A stretch of DNA of 64,000 nt from the NCBI GenBank assembly GCA_963791575.1, contig CAWBSY010000014.1, positions 1-64,000 of the forward strand, written 5' to 3'. Of the stretch, positions 26,854 through 36,156 are shown piece after piece (position 1 is the first letter of the stretch; every line of letters starts with the position of its first letter). The stretch is from JAOAPG01 sp963791575. GTDB taxonomy: Bacteria > Acidobacteriota > Terriglobia > Terriglobales > Acidobacteriaceae. The notes under the pieces are model-generated. The model worked only from the letters and a program-made list of their open reading frames with translations, did not search any database and was not told where the DNA came from. Made by a program: the position numbers and the translations under genes.

Positions 26854-27267
26854 ATGCTAACCGGCAGACTTGGGAACCCGGGCTACGTCGACACCACCTC
26901 CGGAGAGTTCGTGCCCAAAGAAGCAACAGCCCGCGCCCGTTCGTCAACCGAGAGCTTGACGAGTAGATTGGCTAAATTCTTCCCGGACGCAGCCCCGGTG
27001 CGCATTCCAGTTCGGTTAACTCGAGATACCGACAAAGGAAACCCAATAACTGAAAGCACGGTAATCGAATTTGGAACACCGCGCGAGGTGCTGTTTACTT
27101 CGGCACTGCCTTTAGAGTTCGCCGATATGCTTCATTTGCAAAACTCCGACGGCACGTTAGACGCTGACGCTTGTGTGGTCGCTCTTCAATATAACGGTGG
27201 ACGAACGGCCGTTGCAGCGCGCTTCACGCAGAACATCGCGAATTGGATTGTTAAGTCCAACTTGTAG
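26854..27267 (+). CDS. PilZ-like domain protein
   Basis: 137 residues, soluble. After a disordered N-terminus (about 1-45), the core has the beta-strand pattern of the atypical PilZ proteins of Acidobacteria: VRIPVRLTRD, TVIEFGTPREVLFTSALPLEFADMLHLQ, DADACVVALQYNGGRTAVAARF and IANWIV. The canonical RxxxR...DxSxxG c-di-GMP motif is not obvious, so nucleotide binding is doubtful. It begins a run of three same-strand genes possibly controlled by RpoN. It may couple second-messenger or envelope signals to motility. Confidence 0.5.
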   Translation: MLTGRLGNPGYVDTTSGEFVPKEATARARSSTESLTSRLAKFFPDAAPVRIPVRLTRDTDKGNPITESTVIEFGTPREVLFTSALPLEFADMLHLQNSDGTLDADACVVALQYNGGRTAVAARFTQNIANWIVKSNL

Positions 27268-27314
27268 TCGGGAATTGACTCGCGCGAAATTCGAACCGCG
27301 CGAATTTGTGAATT

Positions 27315-28310
27315 ATGACTTCTATGCCAGATGATCTCAGTACAGAATGGCGGGAGGCGCGCCAACTTCATCCGCTTTACGCTGCGCTAGCCCGCGAGTG
27401 CGTTATCGATTTACCCGCATGCCCGGATTTGGACGCTGGAACAGAAGCTCCGTCGGCTGAATCTATCGAACTTGCCCGGCAATGGTTGCTGGACGTAGAC
27501 GAGAAGATACAAGTCCATCAGCTCCGGCAATTCCTGCAGACTACGACTTTGGCCAGCGACGAGGTTCTCGGCATCCTGCTGAAGCACTACCTTCACAAAG
27601 TTACGCGTAACGACTCGGACCGCGACAAGATCGACTTTCTTCTGGTCCAATACTTCTCTCATTGCGCTCCCTCGCGGCTCGAAGATACTGACGTCCAATA
27701 TGTGGCTCAGGTTCTTGAGCCTGCAATTGGAACCATTGACTCTCGTGTGCCCGACTGGTTGAAGCCGCTGGATGACGTCATCGAGCGGGCTAATGCTTGC
27801 CAGACGTTGAACGAACTATTTACCAGCAGGTTGCTGGAAGAGGGTAGAAAGCTGAAGACGTCCTCCGGGGACAAATATTTTCAACCGGCAGCGATGGTAG
27901 CGTTTACTCGTTTCAGCTTTTTGATGCGCCGCGTCTTCTTTCGCCTTATGCACCAGGACCTCAATGCGATTCTCGACGGATTGCGCGAACTCGAATTGAA
28001 GGGTGTCACTACTTTAGATTGTAGAAAGGCGCAATTTTCGGCCGACGAACCCATTAGCCGTTTGCGCATGATCTGCCAGTCCTGGAAAGTTATGTTTCAC
28101 GCTGAGTATTCCTCGGGCCAGCCGCTTTGTATTCTTGTAGATCTTCGAACCGCGGTCGATGCCGCATTGGCCCAGAGTGGCCAAATCAAAGCAGAGTCGA
28201 AGACTCGCAGCGCGGCAGCCGGCGGCGGATTTGCCGTCAATAGTACGGAGGGAGCGGAATTTGAAGTGTCCAGCGCTCCGCAAGCCTGGAATCCGGATAC
28301 TTCCCAATAG
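27315..28310 (+). CDS. Uncharacterised helical protein
   Basis: 331 residues, soluble, acidic, mainly helical; no family recognised. Notable stretches are DEKIQVHQLRQFLQTTTLASDEVLGILLKHYLHK, FTRFSFLMRRVFFRLMHQDLNAILDGLRELELKGV and CRKAQFSADEPISRLRMICQSWKVMF. The C-terminal 50 residues are low-complexity (SAAAGGGFAVNS). It is followed after 95 bases by the pseudo-receiver/DHp gene and preceded after 47 bases by the PilZ-like gene. The context suggests a role in the same signalling network. I do not assign a function. Confidence 0.5.
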   Translation: MTSMPDDLSTEWREARQLHPLYAALARECVIDLPACPDLDAGTEAPSAESIELARQWLLDVDEKIQVHQLRQFLQTTTLASDEVLGILLKHYLHKVTRNDSDRDKIDFLLVQYFSHCAPSRLEDTDVQYVAQVLEPAIGTIDSRVPDWLKPLDDVIERANACQTLNELFTSRLLEEGRKLKTSSGDKYFQPAAMVAFTRFSFLMRRVFFRLMHQDLNAILDGLRELELKGVTTLDCRKAQFSADEPISRLRMICQSWKVMFHAEYSSGQPLCILVDLRTAVDAALAQSGQIKAESKTRSAAAGGGFAVNSTEGAEFEVSSAPQAWNPDTSQ

Positions 28311-28405
28311 CGACTTCGCTGCTGCAGCGCAATAGCCGAGATTTGACCATAGGCCCAAAGAATTGAAATAAATCAGAATTGAAATAAATATCGAGGAAGT
28401 GAAGT

Positions 28406-29086
28406 TTGGAGCAGTCCACCGTTTTAATCGTATCCGACCATGTGGAATTCGCACATGCGATTACGGCCCGATGGCAGTCAGAGTCAATCGTTCCTGCGCT
28501 GACCATGATGAGCGCTGACCTCTGTCATGAGCTGGAACCGGGAGCCTTCGATCTCGCAATCATCGGAGCCGTTCGCAACGATGTTCTTGCGCCAACGTTA
28601 GAGGCCCTGGAAGATTCGGCAAAGTCGGTGTTACACATTTGCGAAGCGGCACCGGTCGAAAGCTCGAAGGATCCGCAATCCCGAGTGATGCGATTGCGAA
28701 AGCAGGATGGGTGGCTCGACATTCTCATACTGGTAGCATCGGAAACGCTACGGAAGTGTGAAGCCATTGCGCACGCCAAACGACTGGACGAGATTAACGC
28801 ATTGCTCGAATCACAGGCTACGTTGGGCCGTTATATCCTCGAAATGCGGCATAGCCTTAATAACGCACTAACATCGGTACTCGGAAATTCGGAATTGATG
28901 CTTCTCGAGCAAGAAACACTCTCCGCCAAGGCGAGTTCGCAAGTTGAAACCATTCGTAACATGGGTTTGAGGATGCACGAAGTGCTGCAGCGCTTTTCGT
29001 CGCTAGAGAAAGAGCTGAAAGTCGCGGAGAAACAAGCGAAGACGGAAAATGGAATCAAGGCATACGCGGCCGGAGCCAGTTTGTAA
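28406..29086 (+). CDS. Pseudo-receiver fused to an orphan DHp-like domain
   Basis: 226 residues from TTG 28406, supported by GAGGAAG six bases upstream. Residues 5-110 follow the receiver fold (VLIVSDHVEFAHAI), but the phosphoacceptor strand reads LAIIGAVRND, with Gly54 where Asp should be. Residues 135-205 look like a histidine-kinase DHp helical hairpin with an H-box-like RHSLNNALTSVLGN (His149). No ATPase domain follows; the protein ends about 75 residues later in a charged helix. It may be a phosphotransfer protein or an adaptor for another kinase. Confidence 0.55.
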   Translation: MEQSTVLIVSDHVEFAHAITARWQSESIVPALTMMSADLCHELEPGAFDLAIIGAVRNDVLAPTLEALEDSAKSVLHICEAAPVESSKDPQSRVMRLRKQDGWLDILILVASETLRKCEAIAHAKRLDEINALLESQATLGRYILEMRHSLNNALTSVLGNSELMLLEQETLSAKASSQVETIRNMGLRMHEVLQRFSSLEKELKVAEKQAKTENGIKAYAAGASL

Positions 29087-29147
29087 GTTGCGCGCAGAGC
29101 TTTGATTCATTGGAATGCTGATAAACTTGCCTTGGCGATCTCGCTTA

Positions 29148-29654
29148 TTACGACGCTTTGCTGATATTTCCGCTTCCCGTTGTCCCGCCTTCTGGGACTT
29201 GGATCAGTTGAACTTGTCCATAACCGCGGCGTCTAGCGTCCGCCGCCGCTTCTTCCTGAGTTGCTCCCGTTCCTACGACTTTCTGATCCGCAATGGCGAG
29301 TGCGGCCCACGTTCCAACTTTTAGTTTTGCCAACAACTCATGATATGAAGTCTCAGTCGAGGTTTTCAGCGGCTTATCATTGCCACTCGGGTCAGGGATA
29401 GATGATGGCGGATCGCTCGTGGGGAAAGAGTCGGCCAAGGTTTTGTCGAAAGATTTTTCGCGATGGTCATCCTGCGTAGCTACAGGACGATCTTCGGGAT
29501 CGCGCCTGCTCCCGGAGTGTTCGGGATCATGCGGGGTGACCTGCGGTGCTCCAGGACTCCCGGACTTCTTAACGCTGGGTTCCCTGTTGGACGAATTCTT
29601 AAGCGACGAGTTCATGAGTAACCTCAGTCTTTGCAGTTTCTCCTGAGTATCCAT
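29148..29654 (-). CDS. Uncharacterised protein with disordered N-terminus
   Basis: 168 residues, soluble. The first ~100 residues are low-complexity, rich in Ser, Pro, Asp and Lys (SGSPGAPQVTPHDPEHSG). The last ~60 form a small alpha/beta domain, GTWAALAIADQKVVGTGATQEEAAADARRRGYGQVQLIQVPE, resembling the short DUF5678-like modules (strand, GxTxxEA helix, strand). A later ATG at residue 15 is an alternative start. It converges with the pseudo-receiver gene. No function is assigned. Confidence 0.5.
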   Translation of the reverse strand: MDTQEKLQRLRLLMNSSLKNSSNREPSVKKSGSPGAPQVTPHDPEHSGSRRDPEDRPVATQDDHREKSFDKTLADSFPTSDPPSSIPDPSGNDKPLKTSTETSYHELLAKLKVGTWAALAIADQKVVGTGATQEEAAADARRRGYGQVQLIQVPEGGTTGSGNISKAS

Positions 29655-29858
29655 CGTGAGGTATCGGGTAATCGCTCTATTTTCATAGTCGAGTACACCT
29701 ACTCACGTCTCGTAACGTCACTTTAGTTACCGAGATCACCATCAGTCGCACGGACTTCCATACGAGGTTCTTCGCAAGTTCTTCAGGAACTCACGTTCTC
29801 GTGACAGGACAGGAAAGTTCCTCCTCCTTCTCGTCCAAAACGACCAAGGGGAATTACG

Positions 29859-31379
29859 ATGACGAAACTGTTTCGAATCGTGCTCTGTCTGTGTGGGGTT
29901 TTCTGTGAGTTGTATTTCTGCCAAGGTGGATTAGCGCAAGAACGAGATCAGGCTCTCGACGAGAACAGCCAACCGGCATTGACCATCTATAACCAGAACT
30001 TCTTCGTGGCCCGCGAACGCTTTCCGCTCGACCTCAAAAGCGGTCTCAACCATGTGGAGTATGCGGGCATAGCGGCTCACCTCGAACCTGATTCAGTCAT
30101 CTTGCGCGATCCCGGCGGGCGCTCCCTGCAAGTTCTCGAGCAGAACTATCGCAATGATCCTGTCTCGCAAGAGCTTCTGCTCTCGCTTTACGAAGGCAAG
30201 ACGATTGACTTCCTGCTTCCCTCGAGCCAGACGGTGAAGGGAAGAATCGTGCGCAGCGGATACGTTTCCGCCATCAACTATGCGCAGAACTACCAACAAC
30301 CAAGCTACAGCCAGCCAATCATCGAAGTGGATGGTGTGTTGCGCTTTGGGTTGCCGGGACAGCCCCTCTTTCCCGCATTAACGGGTGATTCGATTTTAAA
30401 ACCTACCCTCAGTTGGGCGTTGCAGACGAATACTCCTGGAAAGTTTGACGCTGAAATTTCTTACGTAAGCGGAGGAATGAGCTGGCAAGCGGACTACAAC
30501 CTGGTTTTTGCAGATAAGCCGAATGGCAAATCAGACCTACTCGACATGGTTGGCTGGATCACCATGCGCAACCAGAGTGGGAAGACTTTCGAGAGCGCGC
30601 GAATAAAGTTGATGGCTGGAGACGTCAGCAAAATCGAAAACAATGGGGTCGTGGGCCGCGCCTACGCAGCAAAAATGACAATGGACGAAGTTGCCGCGGC
30701 TCCCGTAGTTCGCGAGAAATCTTTTGACGAGTTTCATCTCTACACGCTGGAGCGCCCAGCCACGCTTCACGACAACGAAACCAAGCAAGTCGAATTCGTG
30801 CGTGCCACGGGAATTCGTGCGCAGCGAATCTATGTTTATGACGGAGCGAAAGTCGACCAGTATGGCTACTACAATCCAGAGCAGATCCGCCAGGACGCGA
30901 GCTATGGCACGCTATCGAATCCCAAAATTTGGGTTATGGAAGAGTTCAAGAACGCCGATGTGAATCATCTCGGCATCGCGCTTCCCAAAGGCAAGCTACG
31001 TTTCTATCGCCGCGATACCGACAGCAGTCTGGAGTTCACTGGCGAAAACACGATCGACCACACACCGAAAGACGAAATGATTCGCGTCTACACGGGCAAT
31101 GCATTCGATGTGGTTGGCGAGCGCCGGCGCACGAACTATCACGTGGACAATAACCAGCACTGGATGGATGAGTCATTCGAAATTCGTGTCCGCAATCACA
31201 AGAAAGAACCTGTCGACGTTCGTGTGGTCGAGCACTTGTACCGTTGCGCAAACTGGAAATTGTCCGAGCAATCGCAAGCCTCTCGCAAAACCGATGCGCA
31301 AACCACGGAGTTCCCGGTGACGATTCCAGCGAATGGCGAGCAGGTGATTACCTACACTGTGCATTACAGTTGGCAGTGA
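29859..31379 (+). CDS. Secreted DUF4139 domain protein
   Basis: 506 residues with a signal peptide (KLFRIVLCLCGVFCELYFCQGGLAQ). The body is the DUF4139 beta-sandwich: SYVSGGMSWQADYNLVF, then GWITMRNQSGKTFESARIKLMAGDV, and in the C-terminal half RFYRRDTDSSLEFTGENTIDHTPKDE, with VEHLYRCANWKL near the end. The family is periplasmic or surface-located and of unknown activity. A single gene, about 200 bases away from the divergent gene upstream. Confidence 0.8.
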   Translation: MTKLFRIVLCLCGVFCELYFCQGGLAQERDQALDENSQPALTIYNQNFFVARERFPLDLKSGLNHVEYAGIAAHLEPDSVILRDPGGRSLQVLEQNYRNDPVSQELLLSLYEGKTIDFLLPSSQTVKGRIVRSGYVSAINYAQNYQQPSYSQPIIEVDGVLRFGLPGQPLFPALTGDSILKPTLSWALQTNTPGKFDAEISYVSGGMSWQADYNLVFADKPNGKSDLLDMVGWITMRNQSGKTFESARIKLMAGDVSKIENNGVVGRAYAAKMTMDEVAAAPVVREKSFDEFHLYTLERPATLHDNETKQVEFVRATGIRAQRIYVYDGAKVDQYGYYNPEQIRQDASYGTLSNPKIWVMEEFKNADVNHLGIALPKGKLRFYRRDTDSSLEFTGENTIDHTPKDEMIRVYTGNAFDVVGERRRTNYHVDNNQHWMDESFEIRVRNHKKEPVDVRVVEHLYRCANWKLSEQSQASRKTDAQTTEFPVTIPANGEQVITYTVHYSWQ

Positions 31380-31382
31380 AGT

Positions 31383-32342
31383 TCAACTCGCGTGCACTGG
31401 ATATTTCACGTCAGGGTATAAACGGTCGAATGCAACCCAGAGCAGCGCCACAATGACGAGAACTAGAACGCTGCCTTCGGGGCCAACCGAGCCTCCGGTG
31501 ATCCATCGCGAACCATGGAACGATGAACTCAAGAGGTGACCGGGAGAGACTTCCCCGCTATCTGGAACAGAGTAGAGATAGCTCTCTCCCCAATCCCATG
31601 CGGCGTGAAATCCCACGGCGAACCAGAGATTGCCCGTACGGCGAAGCGTGAGGCAAAAGAACAATCCGATGAGCCCAGCTGCTAAAGCTCCGAGCAGTGC
31701 TTCGCCTTTATTTCCCAAGTGGACCGCTCCAAAAGCTATGGAAAGCAATATTGCGGCTGGCCAGAATCCAATTCCCTGGGTCAAGGTGAATTGCGGATAT
31801 CCGCGAAAAAGAAATTCTTCGAACAATCCGACTATTAGAAAAACTACCGCCCAGAAGGCTGCGAATTTCACAATACGAATGCCATGTAACACGATTCCGC
31901 CGAATGAAAAATCGCCAGTCGCGCGAATAAGCAGCAGCAATAGCGTGATTCCCATCAGGCCCCACACCGTGCCGATCCAAAATGAGCGCCCCAATGCGCC
32001 ACGCTTCGGCAGGCCATAATCGTCAAACGTGCGCTTTTCGATCCGAGCCATGATCGTGGCTGCAGCAACCGCCGCAATCAGCACCAACGTTTCGCCTATG
32101 AGCGCAGACCATATGGAAGCCAGCTTATGATGCAAATGATGTACCACATACTCTGCAAGGCGGCCCAGCGAAAACGCGAAGGCCCCGAAAATCACGAGGT
32201 ACAGCACCAAGCGCCAACCTGAGCGCAGACCGCTTTCCGAAAAAAAGATATTGTGCATTCGGGCCGAAACCGAAGGCGCAGGAGGAAGTAGATTCGGTTC
32301 CGGCATCTGATTTGGTTCTGGATTTTCTTGCGAGTCTTCCAT
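31383..32342 (-). CDS. CPBP family intramembrane metalloprotease
   Basis: 319 residues with a Pro/Glu-rich N-terminus and about eight membrane helices. The glutamate protease motifs are visible: FEEFLFRGYPQF (EExxxR), FGAVHLGNKG (FxxxH) and GFHAAWDWG (HxxxB-type). The superfamily covers CAAX prenyl proteases and bacteriocin self-immunity proteins. Nothing next to it suggests a specific substrate. It ends four bases after the stop of the convergent DUF4139 gene. Confidence 0.85.
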   Translation of the reverse strand: MEDSQENPEPNQMPEPNLLPPAPSVSARMHNIFFSESGLRSGWRLVLYLVIFGAFAFSLGRLAEYVVHHLHHKLASIWSALIGETLVLIAAVAAATIMARIEKRTFDDYGLPKRGALGRSFWIGTVWGLMGITLLLLLIRATGDFSFGGIVLHGIRIVKFAAFWAVVFLIVGLFEEFLFRGYPQFTLTQGIGFWPAAILLSIAFGAVHLGNKGEALLGALAAGLIGLFFCLTLRRTGNLWFAVGFHAAWDWGESYLYSVPDSGEVSPGHLLSSSFHGSRWITGGSVGPEGSVLVLVIVALLWVAFDRLYPDVKYPVHAS

Positions 32343-32395
32343 AACGAAATTTCCTTAACCGTGCCCGGACATGGTAAAACACTCCGTCTCCCTTC

Positions 32396-33632
32396 ATGAG
32401 CAAAATTTTCAGTCGAGATCGCGTCGGCCGCCCACAACTTATCGCAGGTTCTCTCCTCCTTCTATTCATCGCCCAGTGTGCCTGGCTTATCAGCCGGGGT
32501 ACGCAACCTCTCGAAGTGGACACCACGGAGCTGTTCCGAGTACAAGAAGGCATCTTCCAATGGAATGGGGAAGCTATAGCGGGAACCCCTTCAGCGGCTC
32601 GTGAGGAGACCGGGATTAGCGTTCCCCCATCGCTGGCGCAGAATCAAGACTACGATCCACATCATTCTCCGCTGTGGTATTTGGTTGCTTCCGCTCCGCT
32701 CCTGAGGTGGGGCGGATCTTTCCACGCCAACACGCTTCAGTACTGGGGATGGCTGGCCCGAGTTCCTTACGTGTTGTTCGGCGTATTGCTGGGCGCATCG
32801 CTTTGGTACGTTTCGCGGCGGCTTTACGGCAATGCGGGCGGTTACATCGCACTGGGACTTTATTGCTTTTCTCCCGGAATCATTCGCAGCAGCTCCGTCT
32901 GGTTTGTGCAGCCGGAAATGAGCGCTGCATGGGGTGCATTTGGAGCGATCTTCACCGCCATCGCGGTTGCGCACACGCTCTATGCCCCACGAGAAGTTAT
33001 TTTGTGGAATTGGCGGCGTATCGTGCTGCTGGGACTTTCGCTGGCGATGGCGATCGGATCGCAATTTTCGCTGATTATCATTGTTCCACTTGGTCTCGGG
33101 TTCATGCTCTATCTTGCTCCCATGCGCATTCGCGCTGCGTTTGCTATCTGCGCAGCGGCCTGTCTGGTGGCGCTGGCTCTTCTCTACGCTTCGTATTTCT
33201 TTCATCTCGGAGCATTCTGGAGCGATCTTCGCCATGCTGACTTCGCCACAGTTTCTTGGCGTGCGCTCCTGATGCCTCGCGCCTACTTGCGCGTCTTGCA
33301 GGAATTGGCGCAAAGCAGTCCAGCATTCTGGTTGATGTTGATAGCAGCACTTGTGTCGTATGCTGCGTGGCCGCGCACTCGCTATTTCGGCAATACTGCG
33401 CCGCTGTTCGTCGCACTCTTTGTTTTTACTCTTGGGTGCAGGTTCGCCACATTATCCCGGACTCGGCTTTCTTCTCATGGCTGTGCCATTCCTATATGTT
33501 TTCGTCGCGGGAGTAGCGGCGGATCTGCTGGAATCGAAGCAGCGCAACTTAGCGGAAGCAGCGATTTGGGGGCTTCTCATCGCGAACGCGCTGTGGAATA
33601 TGGCAGTTTTAGCCAGGGTAGGGCGCAGCTAA
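32396..33632 (+). CDS. Polytopic glycosyltransferase-like protein (GT39/83 type), one frameshift
   Basis: About 411 residues with roughly ten membrane helices. The first loop has EVDTTELFRVQEGIF and DYDPHHSPLWYLVASAPLL, the acidic pattern of dolichyl/undecaprenyl-phosphate-sugar transferases. The frame starting MSKIFSRDRVG runs to FVALFVFTL near 33432, where the other frame takes over with LGAGSPHYPGLGFLLMAVPFLYVFVAG and ends ANALWNMAVLARVGRS. The span of 1237 nt implies one extra base. The donor would be a lipid-linked sugar. Divergent from the CPBP gene. Confidence 0.6.
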
Positions 33633-33854
33633 AGTAATCACTCGGACGGTTACTCGCCACAGCTTCGAAATCCTCTAGCCTTGCTTTCAGCTAGTTAGTC
33701 TTGCGAGACGGCAACATGCCTGCGCGGCCGAGTAATACCAAAATAACTGCAACCTCCAAGCCTGGGATTCGTTCTAATATCGTAGAGTGGTTGTTTTGTA
33801 TTTAAGCGTTTCCGGAGGCGTTTATGAGCGCGAAATTGCAGTGGTGGTTCGGCT

Positions 33855-34565
33855 GTGAAGCGGTTGAATGCGGTGGCTCTAATGCTTGGCCTCTCGTTGT
33901 TGCTGACCACGTTTCTAGTTTCTACGATACATGCGCAGGTGGCATCTCCCGGATTTAATGGTTCACCCTCCGTGCACGGAGTGCCGCCGAGCGTGACTTC
34001 GATCGGCTTTGCAGGACATCGAGTCAATGGTGTGCCGCCGAGCGTGAGTTCATTGGGATTTCCGGGGCGCACTCGCACATTTACGGAGCCGCCGAACTCT
34101 GAGCGCAGGCATCGCCGTCATGATCCGACCTTCGTTCCTTGGGGCGGAGCAGTCTATGGCGCGCCTTATTATCCCTACGACTCTTACGACGACACGGCTC
34201 AGGCGCCAGCTGACGATTCGACCGATCCTGAATATCAAGGCGGCCCCACTGTTTTTGACCGCCGCGGCCCAGGAACAAGTCGCGCTTCGGAACGGAACTA
34301 CTCCGATGATTCGTCTCAAGCAAAGACTGTGACACAGCCAACGCCTGAGCCGGTTTCTAATCAGCCGGATACTGTCTTGGTATTCAAAGACGGGCACCAG
34401 CTCGAAGTCGCGAACTATGCAATTGTCGGAAGTACTTTGTTTGATTTGACTGACGGCCACCGGCGCAAGATTCCACTCTCTGAGCTCGATTTGATTGCGA
34501 CCGGAAAACAGAACGATGATCGCGGCGTAGATTTCCAGATTCCGTCACGGGCTGAAGCGAACTAA
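33855..34565 (+). CDS. Secreted protein with GVPPSV repeats
   Basis: 236 residues from GTG 33855. The signal peptide is AVALMLGLSLLLTTFLVSTIHAQ. A repeat follows: HGVPPSVTSIGFAGH and NGVPPSVSSLGFPGR, 21 residues apart and matched at DNA level. The middle is Tyr/Pro/Asp-rich and unordered. The C-terminal ~60 residues form a folded strand-rich part (VFKDGHQLEVANYAIVGSTLFDL and HRRKIPLSELDLIAT) that recurs in many Acidobacteria proteins. Function unknown; probably periplasmic or surface exposed. Confidence 0.6.
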   Translation: MKRLNAVALMLGLSLLLTTFLVSTIHAQVASPGFNGSPSVHGVPPSVTSIGFAGHRVNGVPPSVSSLGFPGRTRTFTEPPNSERRHRRHDPTFVPWGGAVYGAPYYPYDSYDDTAQAPADDSTDPEYQGGPTVFDRRGPGTSRASERNYSDDSSQAKTVTQPTPEPVSNQPDTVLVFKDGHQLEVANYAIVGSTLFDLTDGHRRKIPLSELDLIATGKQNDDRGVDFQIPSRAEAN

Positions 34566-34653
34566 GCCCCTTTACATTTCTTTGCGTTTGGCCGATCCCG
34601 ATCCACGATCAATTCACCATCCAAGGTCATCTAATCCACAGAGGTAGATCTTC

Positions 34654-35919
34654 TTGGACAAAGCTTCCGGCTTGGTTCGTATCGCTATTCTTATTTCCTT
34701 CTTAGCTCTCATCATTCTCACCCAACGTTACTGGTTTCTCGGCGCCTGGCATGGGATTGAAAAGATCTCACGACCTATCCCTCGTCATTTGCTGCAGGGT
34801 CTGTGGATCGGTGCTCTCGCGCTTTTCGTGGGTACGTTCTTTAATCGCTTGATCGAGCACTTCTTCGCTCGTGGATTAGGCGAGTGGACAGTTGGTGTTG
34901 CCCGCGTATGGCTGGTTGCCTCCTTCTTTGCCTTCTTCGCGGTTCAGCTGGTAGGAGCGGTGGACTGGAGCTCGCATGCGGTGACAAAGCTGATTTCTCC
35001 TCAAAAGACTTTTGAACCCGGACGCCGGGATTTCTTCCGCTACGCCGCCTACTTGGCTGCAAGCGTTCCCTTCTTGGCTGCAACCTACGGATTCGCAACC
35101 GGACGTCTGAAATACAAAGTGCAGAAAGTAGATGTTCCCATCGCGAATCTTCCCAAAGAACTCGACGGTCTGAAGATCGTGCAGCTCAGCGACATCCACA
35201 TTGGCGATTTCATGCCGCAGGATGAAGTTCGGCGCGCGGTCGAGATGGCAAATGAGTTAAAAGCGGATCTGGCCGTCGTCACAGGAGATTTCATCAGCGA
35301 CGAAAATGATCCATTGGAAGCTTGCATTTCAGAACTCAGCAAGCTGCATGCACCGCTTGGAACTTGGGGTTGCAACGGCAACCACGAAATCTATGCTGGA
35401 GCCGAAGATGCGTCACAACAACTCTTCTCGCAACATGGCATGCGACTGCTGCGCCAAGAGAATGCGCAACTGGAATTTCGCGGCGGTAAGTTCAATTTGA
35501 TCGGAGTGGATTATCAGCGAGATCACATGACGCCCGGACCGCACGGAACCATGCTGCAAAGCATAGAGCCGCTAGTGAGCCGCGACATGCCAAACATTCT
35601 GCTCTCGCACAATCCGAATTCATTTAAGCGCGCGGCCGAGCTCGGCATTGAGTTAAGCCTTGCCGGTCACACCCATGGCGGTCAGGTGAAATTCGAAATC
35701 GTTGATCACAGTGTCAGTCCAGCGCGTTTGATCACGGAATTCGTCGCGGGACTTTATGATCTGCCGTCCGGCAAAGGCTCAGCGACCCCCACGGGAAATA
35801 ACGGACACAAGAACAACAAAGCATTCCTGTACGTGAACCGCGGCCTGGGAACATTCGGCATGCCAGTACGCATCGGCGTTCCACCAGAGATCACGTTGCT
35901 AACTCTGCGCTCGGCTTAG
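34654..35919 (+). CDS. Membrane-bound metallophosphoesterase (YkuE/YaeI type)
   Basis: 421 residues from TTG 34654 with GAGG upstream. Four membrane helices occupy residues 1-110, and a fifth hydrophobic segment precedes the catalytic domain (YAAYLAASVPFLAATYG). Calcineurin-type metal motifs are complete: QLSDIHIGD, VVTGDFIS, GCNGNHEIY, LSHNP and LAGHTHGGQ. YaeI-type relatives cleave lipid A precursors or related phosphodiesters. The substrate is not deducible. A single gene followed by gyrA. Confidence 0.88.
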   Translation: MDKASGLVRIAILISFLALIILTQRYWFLGAWHGIEKISRPIPRHLLQGLWIGALALFVGTFFNRLIEHFFARGLGEWTVGVARVWLVASFFAFFAVQLVGAVDWSSHAVTKLISPQKTFEPGRRDFFRYAAYLAASVPFLAATYGFATGRLKYKVQKVDVPIANLPKELDGLKIVQLSDIHIGDFMPQDEVRRAVEMANELKADLAVVTGDFISDENDPLEACISELSKLHAPLGTWGCNGNHEIYAGAEDASQQLFSQHGMRLLRQENAQLEFRGGKFNLIGVDYQRDHMTPGPHGTMLQSIEPLVSRDMPNILLSHNPNSFKRAAELGIELSLAGHTHGGQVKFEIVDHSVSPARLITEFVAGLYDLPSGKGSATPTGNNGHKNNKAFLYVNRGLGTFGMPVRIGVPPEITLLTLRSA

Positions 35920-36022
35920 ATGCCGCACACAATCCGTGAAAACAATAGTCGGCTCGCAACAGCCTGATTCCCGAATCCGACTGTGAGACGGCTCAAATCT
36001 GCCGCTAAAAACAGCTCACTTG

Positions 36023-36031
36023 TGCTATAAT
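36023..36031 (+). promoter_or_regulatory. Extended -10 promoter upstream of gyrA
   Basis: TGC-TATAAT at 36023-36031 is a perfect extended -10 element (TGn followed by TATAAT). There is no good -35 at 17 bases, as often with extended -10 sites. It is about 125 bases ahead of the gyrA ATG, giving a leader of roughly 118 bases. Confidence 0.55.
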
Positions 36032-36127
36032 AGTCATTGCTCGATAAGTCATTAACTCTCTGTAATTGCAATCATTTACGGGACTTCGGCGCAGGTTTTT
36101 TCGCGCACATTCCAAACCAATCGCACT

Positions 36128-36152
36128 AGCTAAAAGCTAGGAGCTAAAAGCT
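36128..36152 (+). repeat. Tandem AGCTAAAAGCT repeat in the gyrA leader
   Basis: AGCTAAAAGCT occurs at 36128-36138 and again at 36142-36152, five bases before the ATG. Each copy is an AGCT-AAA-AGCT inverted repeat. The nearby GGAG (36140-36143) lies between them and may serve as the ribosome site. Related AGCT-rich blocks flank the spacer before folC. Confidence 0.5.
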
Positions 36153-36156
36153 ATCT

